In this document: positions 44,599 through 56,324 of the stretch, piece by piece | Layout of the letters: each line of letters starts with the position of its first letter | Numbering within the stretch: the stretch's first letter is position 1 | NCBI GenBank assembly: GCA_027704905.1 | Contig: CM051016.1 | Coordinates: 14,083,636-14,147,635 of the forward strand | Reading direction: 5' to 3' | Source: Muraenolepis orangiensis | Lineage: Eukaryota; Chordata; Actinopteri; Gadiformes; Muraenolepididae | DNA length: 64,000 bases | Notes under the pieces: model-generated | Told to the model about the DNA's origin: nothing | Seen by the model: only the letters and a program-made list of their open reading frames with translations | Databases searched by the model: none | Position numbers and translations under genes: made by a program

Positions 44599-45206
44599 CT
44601 GGGAGGAGGAAGGAGATACCAGTTAGCTAAACAATAGGTTTAAAATGAACAGACGTTCTCCTACAGCAGAACAAAAGCTTAATAGACCTTTTTAAGAATA
44701 GAAAGAAAGATACAAGTGATCATTTAAAGGTTATTTTGAATTGTTCTGCATTAAGCAGAACTCATCAAAAACAGTTCTGACAAGACTGTTGAAAAGTTAT
44801 TCATATTGAAGATTTAAGATTTTCTATTTGCCATATGCAACAAGTACAATGGAATGCTCACTCCCCATTCCCTCCCGCAGTATGAATTGAATAGCCAATG
44901 TATATCATGTTATTTTAATCCTACTATAAGTTTGGTAATAATGTTACATTCATATAAGATTATTATTAGTAATTAATCCAAAAGCAAACCAAGGAACTAA
45001 ACATTAATGATCACAAAACAGGAACTGTATTGTGTAAAACATAATTGTAGCCAAATTATTATTATTATTATACATTTTTTTTTACAATCAAAAACAGATA
45101 AAGGCCTCCATATATTAATATTTATATATATATACATATCGAGTACAGAGCTAAAATAGGTTATAGAAATGTCAGCTTTGCGTCAAATAATGAATCACAA
45201 ACTTAC

Positions 45207-45244
45207 CAAGAATGACTTCAGTTCCGCCACCAAAGCCAGAGTCT
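45207..45244 (-). CDS. IgL J segment, cluster C
   Basis: 38 bases, DSGFGGGTEVILG, FGxG motif, donor gtaagt, phase 1. Confidence 0.93.
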
Positions 45245-45272
45245 CACAGTGTTTTGTCTCCGTACAAAAACC
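45245..45272 (-). promoter_or_regulatory. J recombination signal, 12-bp spacer (cluster C)
   Basis: Nonamer ggtttttgt, 12-base spacer, heptamer cactgtg on minus. Identical to cluster B. Confidence 0.93.
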
Positions 45273-45471
45273 TCTGTGCTGTGAAGTGCTGCTTGGTCTC
45301 TCCTTTCACTTCACTCACTTAGAGTTTAGCCTTTTAAATCAAATCTAAAACACCCCAAACGGTCCAAATGGTAACCCCGGGTTACCACCTGCTTCACGGT
45401 GATTTGATGTGACAGGACTCAGGAACGGGGACTGATCCCTCTCTCTTAGGTCATCCCAAATGTCTTTGGTA

Positions 45472-45510
45472 GGTTTTTGTACGGGTTCCAAGCTGAGTTG
45501 TAGCACTGTG
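45472..45510 (-). promoter_or_regulatory. V recombination signal, 23-bp spacer (cluster C)
   Basis: Heptamer cacagtg, 23 bases, nonamer acaaaaacc on minus. Confidence 0.93.
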
Positions 45511-45800
45511 GTATGAACTATATGCAGAACCACAGAAGTATGTCGCCTGGTCTTCATCTTGAAAACCATTTATCATCAGATACTGGGTTCGATCACCACT
45601 TGACCCAGAAGAAGAAAACCGACTGGGAACTCCGCTGGCTGTACTGCCTGTTGTATAAAGTAAATACTTTGGAATTGAACCACTTTTCTGCTGGTACCAA
45701 GACAGTGTGTAGGTAGAACTCTGAGTACAGGCGATTTTGACAGTGTCTCCTCTGGTCACAGAGAGGGTCTTCTCCTGGGTGTAAGTATAACCTTCCAAAC
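45511..45800 (-). CDS. IgL V exon, intact, cluster C
   Basis: V-set light-chain variable domain, open and in phase with the leader (codon split G|GT). Framework 1 is GLEGYTYTQEKTLSVTRGDT with Cys in KIACTQ. CDR1 is short (SSTYTLS). Framework 2 is WYQQKSGSIPKYLLY and framework 3 GVPSRFSSSGSSGDRTQYL. GFQDEDQATYFC carries the second Cys, and the germline CDR3 start is GSAYSSY. All canonical residues (Cys, Trp, the D of DEDxAxY, Tyr, Cys) are there. The acceptor is ag at 45802-45801. This is the only fully open V in the window, so cluster C is the only obviously functional one. Light-chain isotype not assigned; the 23/12 spacer layout is lambda-like. Confidence 0.95.
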
Positions 45801-45917
45801 CTGTTAACAAACACACACATAGATTAGCAACAAACCCTCAGTCAGTGCATAGCGTCATCCCATGGAGGACATCTGTGTTGGAGATAACCTGAGATAAGGT
45901 GGGTTGGGAACGGTCAC

Positions 45918-45966
45918 CTTGCAGGGTCAGCAGCAGAGCAGCGATGATGGAAGTATAAAAAGCCAT
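45918..45966 (-). CDS. IgL leader exon, cluster C
   Basis: ATG at 45966, MAFYTSIIAALLLTLQ plus one base, donor gtgacc. Signal peptide for ER entry. Confidence 0.92.
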
Positions 45967-46058
45967 CTTGAGGTCCAAGGAGTGCGGGCAGCAGGCTGTG
46001 AGAGGAGCTGTGTGTTCTCAGGGCTCGGATGTTCTGCGCTCCATGCAGGCTGCTCTCC

Positions 46059-46156
46059 TATAAAGAGTGCAGGGCTGACGGAGAGGAACAGCTCCACCTG
46101 TTCTCTGTTTGACTCACTCCACCCACCCCACCTTCACCTTCCTCTGACATTTACAT
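46059..46156 (-). promoter_or_regulatory. Candidate IgL V promoter, cluster C
   Basis: Octamer-like atgtaaat (46149-46156) and TATA-like TTTATA (46059-46064) on minus, same spacing as cluster B. Confidence 0.45.
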
Positions 46157-48984
46157 AACAGATGTGGACTCTATTCTGGTTTATTCAGCCTACTTTCAAA
46201 TCCTCTTTTCAGGGTGTTGTTTCTTAATTAATCTCTTTATAGTCTTGAAGAATTGAACACATTGTGTTCTGGTTTTAAATTAAATATAATTCAAGAAAGT
46301 GAATATTGGTAAGTATTGGTGTGCCTTTTTCAACTTTATTCATTATGTCATTAAGTCATTAAAACAATTCTAAATGGATTAGACACCACGAGTCATCATC
46401 ACACCTGCAGATACTTAGAGCTGTTTTCGGTTCCTCTTTCATGACTTTGTGTGCCTGCAGGTTGGGCCACACGTTCCATGGAGGACAACGAGGTCATGGA
46501 CTTAACCCTAATAGTAACCTACTTAAGGTTTGCTGAATCATGCAATGGAAATTAAATATATATCAAACTGGTTCTGTGAAAAGCATTTTTTTGTAATAGC
46601 TGATGGCAGGTGGTACTGAAGTAAAGTCCCTAGGATGTACCCAGGATGCATGATCAAGATTAGATTAGATTAGATTACATTCAAATGTATTTTCATTGCA
46701 CAGCACAAGTACAGAACAGCCAAAATAATTAGTGAGAATGCAAATGTTGCAGTAAAGTGGATGGTAAAATATAATGTACAGTTATTGTATAACATGTAAA
46801 ACAGTCTATGAAAAAATGACTTCTAAAAACAGGTATCAAATAACTTATAGAGTAGGTATGAGATATGTGCAGAATTATAGGTATATATACAAGGTAAGTA
46901 TACAAGTATAAAGAGGTAGTGAGCAGGGGTATGCAGTTGTATCATAAACAAGCATTGCTAGGTATTAAGGTAACTATACAGGGAGAGCCGATTGACTTAA
47001 TAAGCCTGATGAATAGCAGCAGAGGTTATGGAAGTATAGTGATTATGCAGGAGGCCAATGAGAAGTCCTACATCAGGAGTCAACCTACCTAAAAGAATCA
47101 CACCTGAAACGGCTCCTGTTTCACACTGTTTCAAAGCAACCCTTTGCCTTGACGATTGTCAAATATATTCTAAAGCCTAATGAAGTCCCTCAAAGTGCCA
47201 TTTCAAATCACACTTAATTTATAGGGCACTTTCTGTGCAAAAAAAAGTTCTTTACCACTTTGGAAAACAACACTTTTAAAAATTACAAATATTACAAAAA
47301 CTATTAAATAGTTACCAAAGACTGACATGTGTCTGTCTTTGTGTTAGTTTGGTGCATGTGTTGGGATGTTGGGCCTACTCAGAAAGGGAAGCTCCTACAT
47401 AGGACCCCAGGAAGAATAGCTGTAGCAATGCTTAGCAAAGCTAATGGGGATCCTAGTGAACTAAACCACACTAAACATGTTCATGACAAGTAGACTCTAT
47501 TCACACCTTGCGTTAACATGTGATCTGGTGGCTTTTGCGCATACAGTGAGTACTTATACCCTGAGTGCAATATACAATATACAAACCATAACCCTGAGTC
47601 AACCTACACCAAAACGACCTAGCTGGGTCTCCAGATAGCTAAGTCTAAAAGATGCTCAGGCCCGTCTAAATGTAATCCGATCCCCAATGCGTTCTTTTCC
47701 CATTGAGCCAAACCCAGATCAGGGATGTCTCTTATAGCACAGCATGGTTGAGTACCTGATGGAGTACCAAGGGTGGGCTTTATCTATTAACAACGGGACA
47801 CCTCTCTGCCTCTTGACCCTTATCTAAATCAATGCTCTACCATCCAACATCATCAGGTAGAACCATTGCCATGAACCATCGCCTAGGTTTCCTTCACAAT
47901 GGAACAACAATATTCTCAAATACATTCTTTTCAATATTGGCACATATCATCATGATTTAGTCCCTACATAACCTTTTGCCTCATATTCCTTCATAAAAAT
48001 CCTCTCAATTGTATGAATGGACACGTGAATGGATATGTTTATAAAAAGCTAGTAATGATTTCATTTAGCAGACGCCATGACACATCAATAGTGCTGTGAG
48101 CGATGAGCCGGTAGGGGTTAGTTTCATTATGTAGGCTACTGGCTGGGGAAAGGGGGACTTACAGCATGCTGCTGACTTGATAGGGTTATATGTTATACAT
48201 CCATGGCAGTGGGTCCTATGTGAACAGACTGGTGGGTGGACTCTGAACCCTGGACTCTGGGGGTTGGGGGAAGAACCCCCCCCCCCCCAAATGAAAGCCC
48301 ATTCAATATCAATATGTATCAAATATATGTGTTTAAAAATATATTACTTTTAATAAAAAATGGACCATTATTATTATATTTGTGGAAAACATCTATAAAA
48401 TATTAAAAAGGAAGATTAATGCTCTATTTGTGTACAAAGTCTGTTTAACTACACATAGAATGCGCACTACCCTACGAATCTTTTCACCTTTCTTTCATGT
48501 ACAGAACCATGTAAAAAGCCTCAAAAAGGGGGTTAACTAAACTCAGGTAGCAAGAAAAATAACATAGAAATACGTCAATAACTATGGTGGAAAAATAGGA
48601 ATAAAAACAGTTGAAATATTCCTGGCAGAGGGAAAGTGAACTTTGAGAAACAGTTAAACACACAAAGACACAGGGAAATCAAGACTAGGGTGGGTAACGA
48701 GGACATCTACAGGACACAACTAAAACTACACATTTCAGAACATTCAGTATATAGAAATATTTTACACCGTTTTTTAAAATTTTACACCTGGATTTGTTGT
48801 CTTAACAGGGTTAGTGTTAGACATATAATATAAAGTAAATACATTTATTTTTATTTTTTGGTGTATTTTTCCATATTACCTAAAACATACAATGTGTAGG
48901 CCTATATCCTAAATATTGAAGTGTTGTTACTTCATCTGATCAGTAGACAAACTGGGCAATGCCACCTGTCAACCACAACAACGC
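46157..48984. other. IgL unit spacer (unit C)
   Basis: Non-coding. A minus-strand LINE 3' UTR relic (about 46655-46960, tail agattagattagatt at 46660, longer than the unit B copy). Then about 1.3 kb nearly identical to 23900-25190, a poly-C run (about 48278-48290), and the 48377-48960 stretch shared with unit A. No gene seen. Confidence 0.7.
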
Positions 48985-49185
48985 CTCTGCTGTCCCCCCC
49001 TCCCCCTGCTGCCGCCCCCGCCACTGCTGCCCCCCCCCCCTCTGCTGCCCCCCCCCTCTGCTGCCCCCCCCTCTGCTGCCGCCACTGCTGCCCCCTGCTG
49101 TTCCCCCCCTCCCCCTGCTGCCCCCCCCCCTCTGCTGCCCCCCCCCGCCCCTCTGCTGCCCCCCCCCCCGCCCCACACCTCTGCT
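48985..49185. repeat. C-rich minisatellite (unit C)
   Basis: Same type as 11940-12115 with a different number and order of C runs. Potential G-quadruplex on minus. Confidence 0.85.
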
Positions 49186-49239
49186 CAACACCTATAATAA
49201 TCACCACCAATTTGACTAACTGTAAAAAAGAAAAAGAAA

Positions 49240-49945
49240 AAACAACTAGCTACCTCTATAGTTTACATATGTATTACTAAGATACCTGGTTACTGTACCT
49301 GCCATATATATTTAAATCTGTTGATAGAACTGCTCCTACTCCTATATATACATGTATATATGCCATACATTTATATATGCTCACTTGTATATCCATTTAT
49401 ATATGCCATACATTTTTATATGCTCACTTACATTTACATTTACATTTATATATATATTTATCCTGTTTTCAATAACGGCATACTGTTAAATGTACTCGTT
49501 TGCGTGTATATGTTTGTAAAAACCATGATTTTGTACATTTTAACATATTTGTCCATTTTTTAGTTGTATAATGGTAATTGATACTGCCAGTAGGCTGTCT
49601 AGTCCAACACTAATAATACAAATTAAATCAAATTACACTCAAACATTGTAGTTTGCTTGGCTGTATAGGCTATATGTTACAACCATAACAACTTCATATC
49701 ATGTCATTTTTACATTTTTACTGTACCTACCGTATATATATATATATTAATCTTTAGCTGTTGATACAACTGCATACCCCTTCTCACTACCTGTTGAATA
49801 CTTGTATACTACCTGTATATATAAATATACCTAGAATTCTGCCATTTTAATACCTAGTAGACTGTCTTTACATATTATTTAACCACTGTAAATGATATAT
49901 TACTATGCACTTTACTGCAACATTTGCGCTCTGGTTAGATGCCAA

Positions 49946-49984
<39 letters not shown>

Positions 49985-50080
49985 ATTATTATTATTATTA
50001 TTATTAATAATTATTATCACTGTACTGTACTTGCTGTGCTGTGAAATGATAATACATTTGCATCTAATCTAATCAGCATC
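49240..50080 (+). repeat. LINE 3' UTR relics (unit C)
   Basis: Shortened version of 12170-13235. The aatct tail of the first relic is missing (joined at about 49490 to gtactcgtttgcgtg), while the second keeps its TTA microsatellite (49945-50010) and aatct end. Confidence 0.5.
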
Positions 50081-50690
50081 ATACATTGACGTCCAAAAGG
50101 CTAGACTTCTGATCTAACGCTAGAGGGCAGTATAGCACCACGTTTCAATAGACCTATAACATAGGGAACGGTTATAGGTCTACTGTAGAAATCAGGGATC
50201 TGGGTGGGAAGACTTCTTAGTTATTAAGCCTCTTCCAGGATGCTGCAAGGAACGAAGCCGTACATTTTGAAGGGGTCAAATACAACCAAAACTAAAATAT
50301 AGAGTAGTAAAAGTAAAAGTAGAAGCGACAACCGTCACAATTCACAGACCTCTCTAGCATTCCGAGGAAGAAACGGAACTCAATTTTTCACACGAGAATC
50401 CGTGATGCCTTAAAGGGATAGTTCACTAATTTGAAAAAGCACATAGGGCGATAAAACAATAACTTCTAAATATACCCTGAGTTTTTCACAAGCACCCGCT
50501 GTTTTCTATTTTATTAAAAATGTTTGTTGTTAAAAATCGATCTTTCTGTGGGAGATGCCATTTTGTCTGTCACGTGACCAAATGCAGCGGCTGTGACGTC
50601 AACAGTGCTCGATCACGCCGCAGTCGCAGTCATTCACTATTGTTCGGCATTTGCATTGTGCGTTAATTTTGATCGTTCAATATCGACAGA

Positions 50691-50960
50691 ATGCCGTATT
50701 GTATTGCAAAATACTGCAAGGTATCAGACAAAAGGAATCCGGACCATGCACACTTCTTCAAAGTGCCGACTCAGCGATCGAGGCTTCATACAGTGGTTGG
50801 CGAAATGTCGTCGTCCTCCCGGGACGAACGGGCGAGCTGGGGTGTACAGACGACATGTTCTGGAAGAAGACTTTGAGAACTATTGTCAGTTCAAGAGTGG
50901 CTTCACTCATCGCCTGTTGTTGAAGCCTGATCTGATCAGCTGTTCAGATCTGATCAGCTG
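50691..50960 (+). pseudogene. THAP-like ORF, unit C copy
   Basis: MPYCIAKYCKVSDK...FFKVPTQRSRLHT, then a deletion near 50790 shifts the frame before the Trp. The VYRRH (Cys-to-Tyr) change is shared with unit A. Confidence 0.6.
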
Positions 50961-51720
50961 TGCCTGGCGTGTTCGGGACGCTCCTACAGAGCAAGTAAAA
51001 AATAGGCGTTGTGTAGTTAGTAGGTGTTGTGTTCTGTGTTCTATGTTCTATGTGGGTTCTGTGTCCCCGCCGTGTGCCCGTAGGGCTGTGCGCGCTGCAG
51101 GAGCCGGATTGCGTTCGACCCAGAGGCGGTAGCTATATTGTATGGCTATATTATATTTATATAATACAATATATTATATTATATGAACTATATTTTTTAA
51201 GCCAATTCTTATCCTGATACAAAGTTTCCTTAATACTTAATTAATCAACATACAAAAATCCCTACTCGCTCACACCCTGTGAGCGTCTCGGGTCATGGGT
51301 GCGGCTGCCGTTGCTCAAACATCCTTTCATGTTTGTTATTTTCACAACAACAACATCTGACCCATGCTATCTATATAGTTTATATAATATAATATATTAT
51401 ATTGTATAAGTATAATATAGTTGTGTGGTGTTGTTGGCCCTTCTGCGTCGAGCGTGGTCTGGCTCCTGTGGTGCTCACAGCCCTATGGACGCACGGCGGG
51501 GATATAGACAACTTATTATATAGAATATAGTTTAACACAACGATCGCTACTGCTGCCCCTGTGGGGCCTCCTTGGTTCAAACCTCTACGGTGGAACCCCT
51601 CTTTCTGCATTCAATTCAATAGTTTCTTCCTCACTGGATGAATCACCTCGATAACTCGTCATTTAGCAGGTGTACAACGGAGCACTGATGACGTCATAGC
51701 GATCACATGACTAGTAAAAA

Positions 51721-51758
51721 TGGTGGCGTCCAGTGCAATTATGCACTGGACGCCACCA
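51721..51758. repeat. Inverted duplication, 17-bp arms
   Basis: tggtggcgtccagtgca, spacer atta, exact reverse complement. Units A and B have only the first arm, followed by the normal cgataaatgtttc. Confidence 0.95.
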
Positions 51759-51946
51759 ATGTTAATGTTTCAATAAAAATTATTAAAAATACTAGATGAA
51801 GTCGGAAATCAACCATATTTTCAGAATATGTAGAAAACATAATTATCTACACATACATTTTCCTAGCCTATTAGTGAAGTATCCCTTTAAGGTCTCGGCT
51901 CGGGTAACTCTTGAAGGCCTGCTGGTCGGTGCAATCAGTCAGGTGT

Positions 51947-52172
51947 TGTACTCAACCAGATATTAGCTGGATAGTTAGTAAACTATCACAAACACTGGCA
52001 AAAGCCAAAAGTAGAGAACCTAGTATCTGCTAAACATGTTTTGAGATACCTAAAAAGGACCAGTGACTACGAGTTGTGCTTAAGTTTAAGTTTGGTCAAT
52101 TCAAGAGATTTTTCTTTGGAAACTAATATGGATATATATCGTTGTTCGGCTTGAGATGATAAGAAGTGGGAG
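51947..52172 (+). pseudogene. Copia remnant (start of unit D)
   Basis: Only fragments of pol: LYSTRY-equivalent CTQPDI region (51950), QTLAKAKSREPS and RYLKRTSDYELC (to 52080), then a deletion directly to the FKFGQFKRFFFGN end. The 5' LTR, gag and most of pol are missing. Confidence 0.85.
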
Positions 52173-52501
52173 TGTTAATATATGTGTTCTCATATGTTAA
52201 AATGAGTATGCGCTCATATGTTTTGTATTGTTACATCTTGTGCACCTCTATTATAAGAGTTACGTTGTTCTGTGTACACGTGACATGTCAATCACATGAT
52301 ATGTATGTTGCTACTTTCTGGCGCGAACCTTGTTCAATAAAGATGGTTGTTTGCTGCAGTACTGATGAGAGTTGCCGGTGCTGTAAAGAATGGTAAATAA
52401 ACCATACGAAGGAAGATACTTGAGTGTGTAGTTTTCTTTATATGGACGAAGAGAATATACTGCACATAAACATGGCGGGTGAAGAAACAGAACGTCTTAC
52501 A
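52173..52501 (+). repeat. Copia 3' LTR (unit D)
   Basis: 329 bp, same ends as other copies. Confidence 0.9.
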
Positions 52502-52646
52502 AATTAATTTAGAAGAAGCCTCATCATGGTTTGGAAGCCGCAGTAGCGCACTGTGTACCAAGCGTGTATATGGGTGTAATGCTTTTATTGCCCAGCACCT
52601 GGTGGTGCAGGACACGGTTTCCAAGTTGACAATGTCCGCATTGTTT

Positions 52647-52683
<37 letters not shown>

Positions 52684-52840
52684 TTTAACAATAATACACA
52701 CTGTCTAACAATTGCTTAGGCCTAATCAAATATATCCAATTGATAAAATACCAGAGATAGTCTCTTTTTAAAGTAGCTAAAGCAAAGAAGGCAAATATAA
52801 TAGACAGTTGTACATTGCTTCACAACTTCCCAAACAATTT
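52502..52840. other. Unit D spacer with AAT microsatellite
   Basis: AAT array about 52645-52683. A short deletion relative to other units near 52598 (cagcagggg lost). Ends where Rex3 is inserted. Confidence 0.75.
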
Positions 52841-52870
52841 CCATCCATCCATCCATCCATCTTCTCCCGC

Positions 52871-53960
52871 TTATCCGTAATCGGGTCGCGGAGGTAGCAG
52901 CTTCAGCAGGGGACTCCAAACTTTCCTCTCCCTGGCAACATCGACTAGCTCTGACTGGGGGATCCCGAGGCGTTCCCAGGCCAGTGTGGAGATGTAATCA
53001 CCCCACCTGTACCTCGGTCTGCCCCGTGGTCTCTTCCCAGTTGGATGTGCCTGGAAAACCTCCCTCGGGAGGCGACCAGGTGCCCGAGATGCTAGATGCC
53101 CGAACCACCTCAACTGGCTCCTTTCTACGCGAAGGAGCAGCGGCTCTACTCCGAGTCTCTCACGAGTGACTGAGCTTCTCACCCTATCCCTCAGGGATTA
53201 GCCACTCTCCTGAGGAAACTCATTTCGGCCGCTTGTATTCGCGATCTCATCCTTTCGGTTGAAAGCCCATTGTTCATGGCCATAGGTGAGGGAAGGAACG
53301 AAGACTGATCGGTAGATCGAGAGCTTTGCCTTCTGGCTCAGCTCTCTTTTGGTTACAACGGTGCGCCAAAGTGCACCCAATACCGCTCCCGCTGCACCTA
53401 TTCTCCTGTCAATCTCACGCTCCATCCTCCCCTCACTCGAGAACAAGACCCCGAGATACTTGAACTCCTTCACTTGGGATAAGGACTCCCTCCCTACTTG
53501 GAGTAGACAATCTACCAGTTTCCTGCTAAGAACCATGGCCTCAGATTTGGTGGTGCTGATCCTCATCCCAGCCGCTTCACATTCCGCTGCAAACCGATCC
53601 AGTGAGTGCTGAAGGTCACATACTGATGATGCAAACAGGACCACATCATCTGCACAACAGCAGAGATTCAATCCTGAGCCCACCATACTGAAACCCCTCC
53701 CCTCCATGACTACACCTTGAAATCCTGTCCATGAAAATCACAAACAGGATGGGTGACAAAGCGCAGCCCTGGCGGAGGCCAACACCCACTGGGAACAGGC
53801 CTGACTTACTACCGAGAATCCGGACACAGCTCTTGCTTTGGCAGTACAGAGATTGGATGGCCCTCAACAGTGACCCCCGCACCCCATACTCCCGCAGCAC
53901 CCCCCACAGTATTTCCCGAGGGACCCGATCATATGCCTTCTCCAAATCCACAAAACACAT
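52871..53960 (-). pseudogene. Rex3 reverse transcriptase, C-terminal half, broken
   Basis: Spread over three frames: 53960-53646 (YDRVPRE, GLRQGC, MDRISRC), 53707-53198 (CCCADDVVLFAS in place of the usual LLFADDVV, YLGVLFSSEGRM, KAKLSIYRSVFVPSLTYGHE) and 53182-52871 (VTRERLGVEPLLLRVERSQL, TGKRPRGRPRYRWGDYISTL, LLKLLPPRPDYG-stop). Frameshifts near 53700 and 53200 and a lost stretch before 53190. It copied RNA by target-primed reverse transcription in its active form; this copy is dead. Confidence 0.88.
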
Positions 53961-53975
53961 GTAGACCAGATGGGC

Positions 53976-55430
53976 ATTCAGATTCAGATTCAGATTACTT
54001 TATTAATCCCGAGGGAAATTAAGGTGCAACAGTTGACACAGGGGGAATAAATGCACACACAAAAATACTAATACCTAAGCTAAAAAACAAAACAACTAAC
54101 TAAATAAAAATTGTATAAACAAAAATATAGTTAAATGAAATCTAAATGTATTGATAAATGAAGATAAATTTACAGTATTATTACAGTAATACGTAGGTAT
54201 ATACAATACACAACAATACGTATAGTGCAATTTGGCAGAATAATATATTAATAAATAACTCATGTCACTGAAAAGTGACATGTGTAAAGTGAAAAGTGAA
54301 TTAGAATTTGAAGTAGAATTTACAGTGCAAAGTTACAATGAGATGATTTTCAGTGCGTTGACCAAAAAATAATAATAATAAGTACGTTGGCCTCAGGTCA
54401 CTGAGTCTCCACTGTCCCTCTCACGACCCGAGGTAGATGAGTTAAAGAGTCTAATGGCCACAGGAAGAAAGGACTTCCTATGGCGTTCTGTGGTGCACCT
54501 GGGTGGAATGAGTCTGTTGCTAAAGGTGCTTCTATATGAGGTCAGCACCTGATGGAGAGGGTGAGAGTTGTTGTCAAGGATACTACGCAGCTTGCGCAGC
54601 ATCCTTCTCTCAGACACCACCAACAAGGAGTCCAGCTGGACCCCCAGGACAGCGCCAGCCTTCCTGACAATCCTGCTGATCTTGTTGGCGTCTGCTGATC
54701 TCAACCTGCTTCCCCAGCACACGACACCGGAGAAGATGGCACTGGCTACCACCGACTGGTAGAACACATTCAGCATCTTGTTGCAAACGTTGAAGGACCG
54801 GAGCCTCCGCAGGAAGTAGAGACGGCTCTGGCCCTTCTTGTAAACAGCCTCAGAGTTCTTGGCCCAGACCAGTTTATTGTCCAGATGAACTCCCAGGTAT
54901 TTATATTCCTGGACAACTTCAGCGGACACACCCTTGATGGAAATGGGTGTGGGTGTGGATTTCCTCCTGCGGAAGTCCACCACCATCTCCTTCGTCTTGT
55001 CAGTGTTGAGCTGCATATGGTTCAGCTCACACCACTCAACGAAGGAGTCCACGACGCCCCTGTACTCCTCATCGTTTCCCTCGCTGACACAACCAACAAC
55101 TGCAGAGTCGTCCGAGAACTTCTGCAGATGGCAGGACACAGAGTTGTACTGGAAGTCTGAGGTGTAAAGAGTGAACAGGAATGGGGAAAGAACAGTTCCC
55201 TGTGGAGCACCAGTGCTGCTGACCACAGTGTCAGACACACAGTCCTGCAGTCTGACAAACTGTGGACGACCCGTCAAATAGTCAGTAATCCAGGACACCA
55301 GGGAAGAGTCCACCTTCATCGCCGTCAGCTTACTTCCCAGCAGGGCAGGCCGGATGGTGTTGAACGCACTGGAGAAGTCGAAAAACATGATTCTCACAGT
55401 GCTCCCGGGTCTGTCCATACTCTGTCTGTC
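53976..55430 (-). mobile_element. Rex1-like LINE nested in Rex3
   Basis: The 3' tail on minus is ...gggattaataaagtaatctgaatctgaatctga, with the hexamer aatctg repeated (53978-53996). The 5' end is truncated just before the RT block (about 55430), next to a short duplication of tatggacagac. Rex3 sequence gagtatg|cccatctggtc closes across it. Belongs to the CR1/L2/Rex1 group. Confidence 0.82.
54393..55412 (-). CDS. Rex1-like reverse transcriptase, C-terminal part, open
   Basis: About 340 residues open to the stop, the 3' part of ORF2 in a 5'-truncated LINE. RT motifs in order: MFFDFSSAFNTIRP (motif A), TGAPQGTVLSPFLFTLYTSD (motif B), FSDDSAVVGC (motif C; the usual ADD is SDD), NTDKTKEMVVDFRR, EYKYLGVHLDNKLVW. 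The C-terminal NSHPLHQVLTSYRS and RLFNSS end at 54393. No endonuclease domain. The frame continues upstream to 55523 but that part is Rex3 sequence read out of frame. It has no start codon or promoter of its own, so expression is unlikely. Confidence 0.85.
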   Translation of the reverse strand, partial: RPGSTVRIMFFDFSSAFNTIRPALLGSKLTAMKVDSSLVSWITDYLTGRPQFVRLQDCVSDTVVSSTGAPQGTVLSPFLFTLYTSDFQYNSVSCHLQKFSDDSAVVGCVSEGNDEEYRGVVDSFVEWCELNHMQLNTDKTKEMVVDFRRRKSTPTPISIKGVSAEVVQEYKYLGVHLDNKLVWAKNSEAVYKKGQSRLYFLRRLRSFNVCNKMLNVFYQSVVASAIFSGVVCWGSRLRSADANKISRIVRKAGAVLGVQLDSLLVVSERRMLRKLRSILDNNSHPLHQVLTSYRSTFSNRLIPPRCTTERHRKSFLPVAIRLFNSSTSGRERDSGDSVT

Positions 55431-55967
55431 CATACTCCCAAGCCCCCTCCAGGATCCTTGCAAGAGTGAAAAGCTGGTCCGTTGTTCCACGCCCAGGGCG
55501 GAATCCGCATTGTTCCTCTTCAATCTGAGGTTCGACTATCGGCCGAACCCTCCTTTCCAGCACCTTGGAGTAGACTTTCCCAGGGAGGCTGAGTAATGTG
55601 ATACCCCTGTAATTTGGTTACCCTTTTTGAACAGGGGTACCACCACCCCCGTTTGCCACTCCTCAGGCACTGTCCCAGACTTCCACGCAATGTTGAAAAG
55701 ACGTGTCATCCACGACAGCCCCTACGACACCCAGAGCCTTTAGCATTTCTGGACGGATCTCATCAACCCCTGGGGCTTTGCCACTACGGAGATGTTTGAC
55801 TCCCGTAGTGACTTCCTCCAGGGAGTTTGATGTTTGCCGTCCTTCATCCTCCAGCTCTGTCTCTACCATTGAGTGTGTAGTTGGGTTAAGAAGTTCCTCA
55901 AAGTGTTCTTTCCACCGCCCGATCACCTCCTTAGTTGGTGAGCAATGTCCCACCCTTACTGTACTTA

Positions 55968-56148
55968 CAACTGTTGTATATTTAAAGTAAAGTAAAAGAA
56001 ATCGATCTGAATTTATATAAAATGATTATAAGTTGTGACCAAATCAACTAAGATTTATAATTCTAAATACTGCTCTCAGTATTAAAAAATAAAAGTAAAG
56101 TGTCAGTTGTGTTAAATTAATAAAAACTCCATATGTTTTTTCCCATAC

Positions 56149-56204
<56 letters not shown>

Positions 56205-56324
56205 CATCTTCCTCATCTGGATGATCCTGTATTTATGTTCCATGAAAGATTATTTCCATGTTGGTTGTTGATTTTTGACTTAAAACAGAAGTCATTCAAC
56301 AGTGAATAACTTTCACTTATGCAC
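55968..56324. other. Unit D spacer with GT microsatellite
   Basis: Backbone resumes at tacaactgttgtatattt. The longest GT array of the four units (about 56151-56203). Confidence 0.8.

Larger units (their letters stand above)
50414..51886 (+). mobile_element. Kolobok-like THAP transposon (unit C)
   Basis: Both ends and both TTAA (50410-50413, 51887-51890) preserved. Differs from unit A by small indels, including an inverted duplication at 51721-51758. Confidence 0.72.
52841..55967 (-). mobile_element. Rex3-like (RTE clade) LINE, 5'-truncated, interrupted by a Rex1-like LINE
   Basis: The 3' end is at 52841 with the ccat/ggat tetranucleotide tail typical of Rex3. RT parts read on minus: KEVIGRWKEHFEELLNP and GKAPGVDEIRPEMLKAL (55900-55720), EEQCGFRPGRGTTDQLFTLA (55530), then after the insertion MCFVDLEKAYDRVPREILWG (53960), GLRQGCALSPILFVIFMDRI (53790), ADDVVLFAS (53645), EFKYLGVLFSSEGRMEREID (53450), and the C-terminal LLLRVERSQLRWFGHLASRA block (53125). 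It replaced about 120 bases of unit backbone. Confidence 0.88.

Noticed and set aside
46655..46680. agatt repeats as telomere-like sequence
   Set aside because: They are the inverted aatct tail of a LINE 3' UTR relic.
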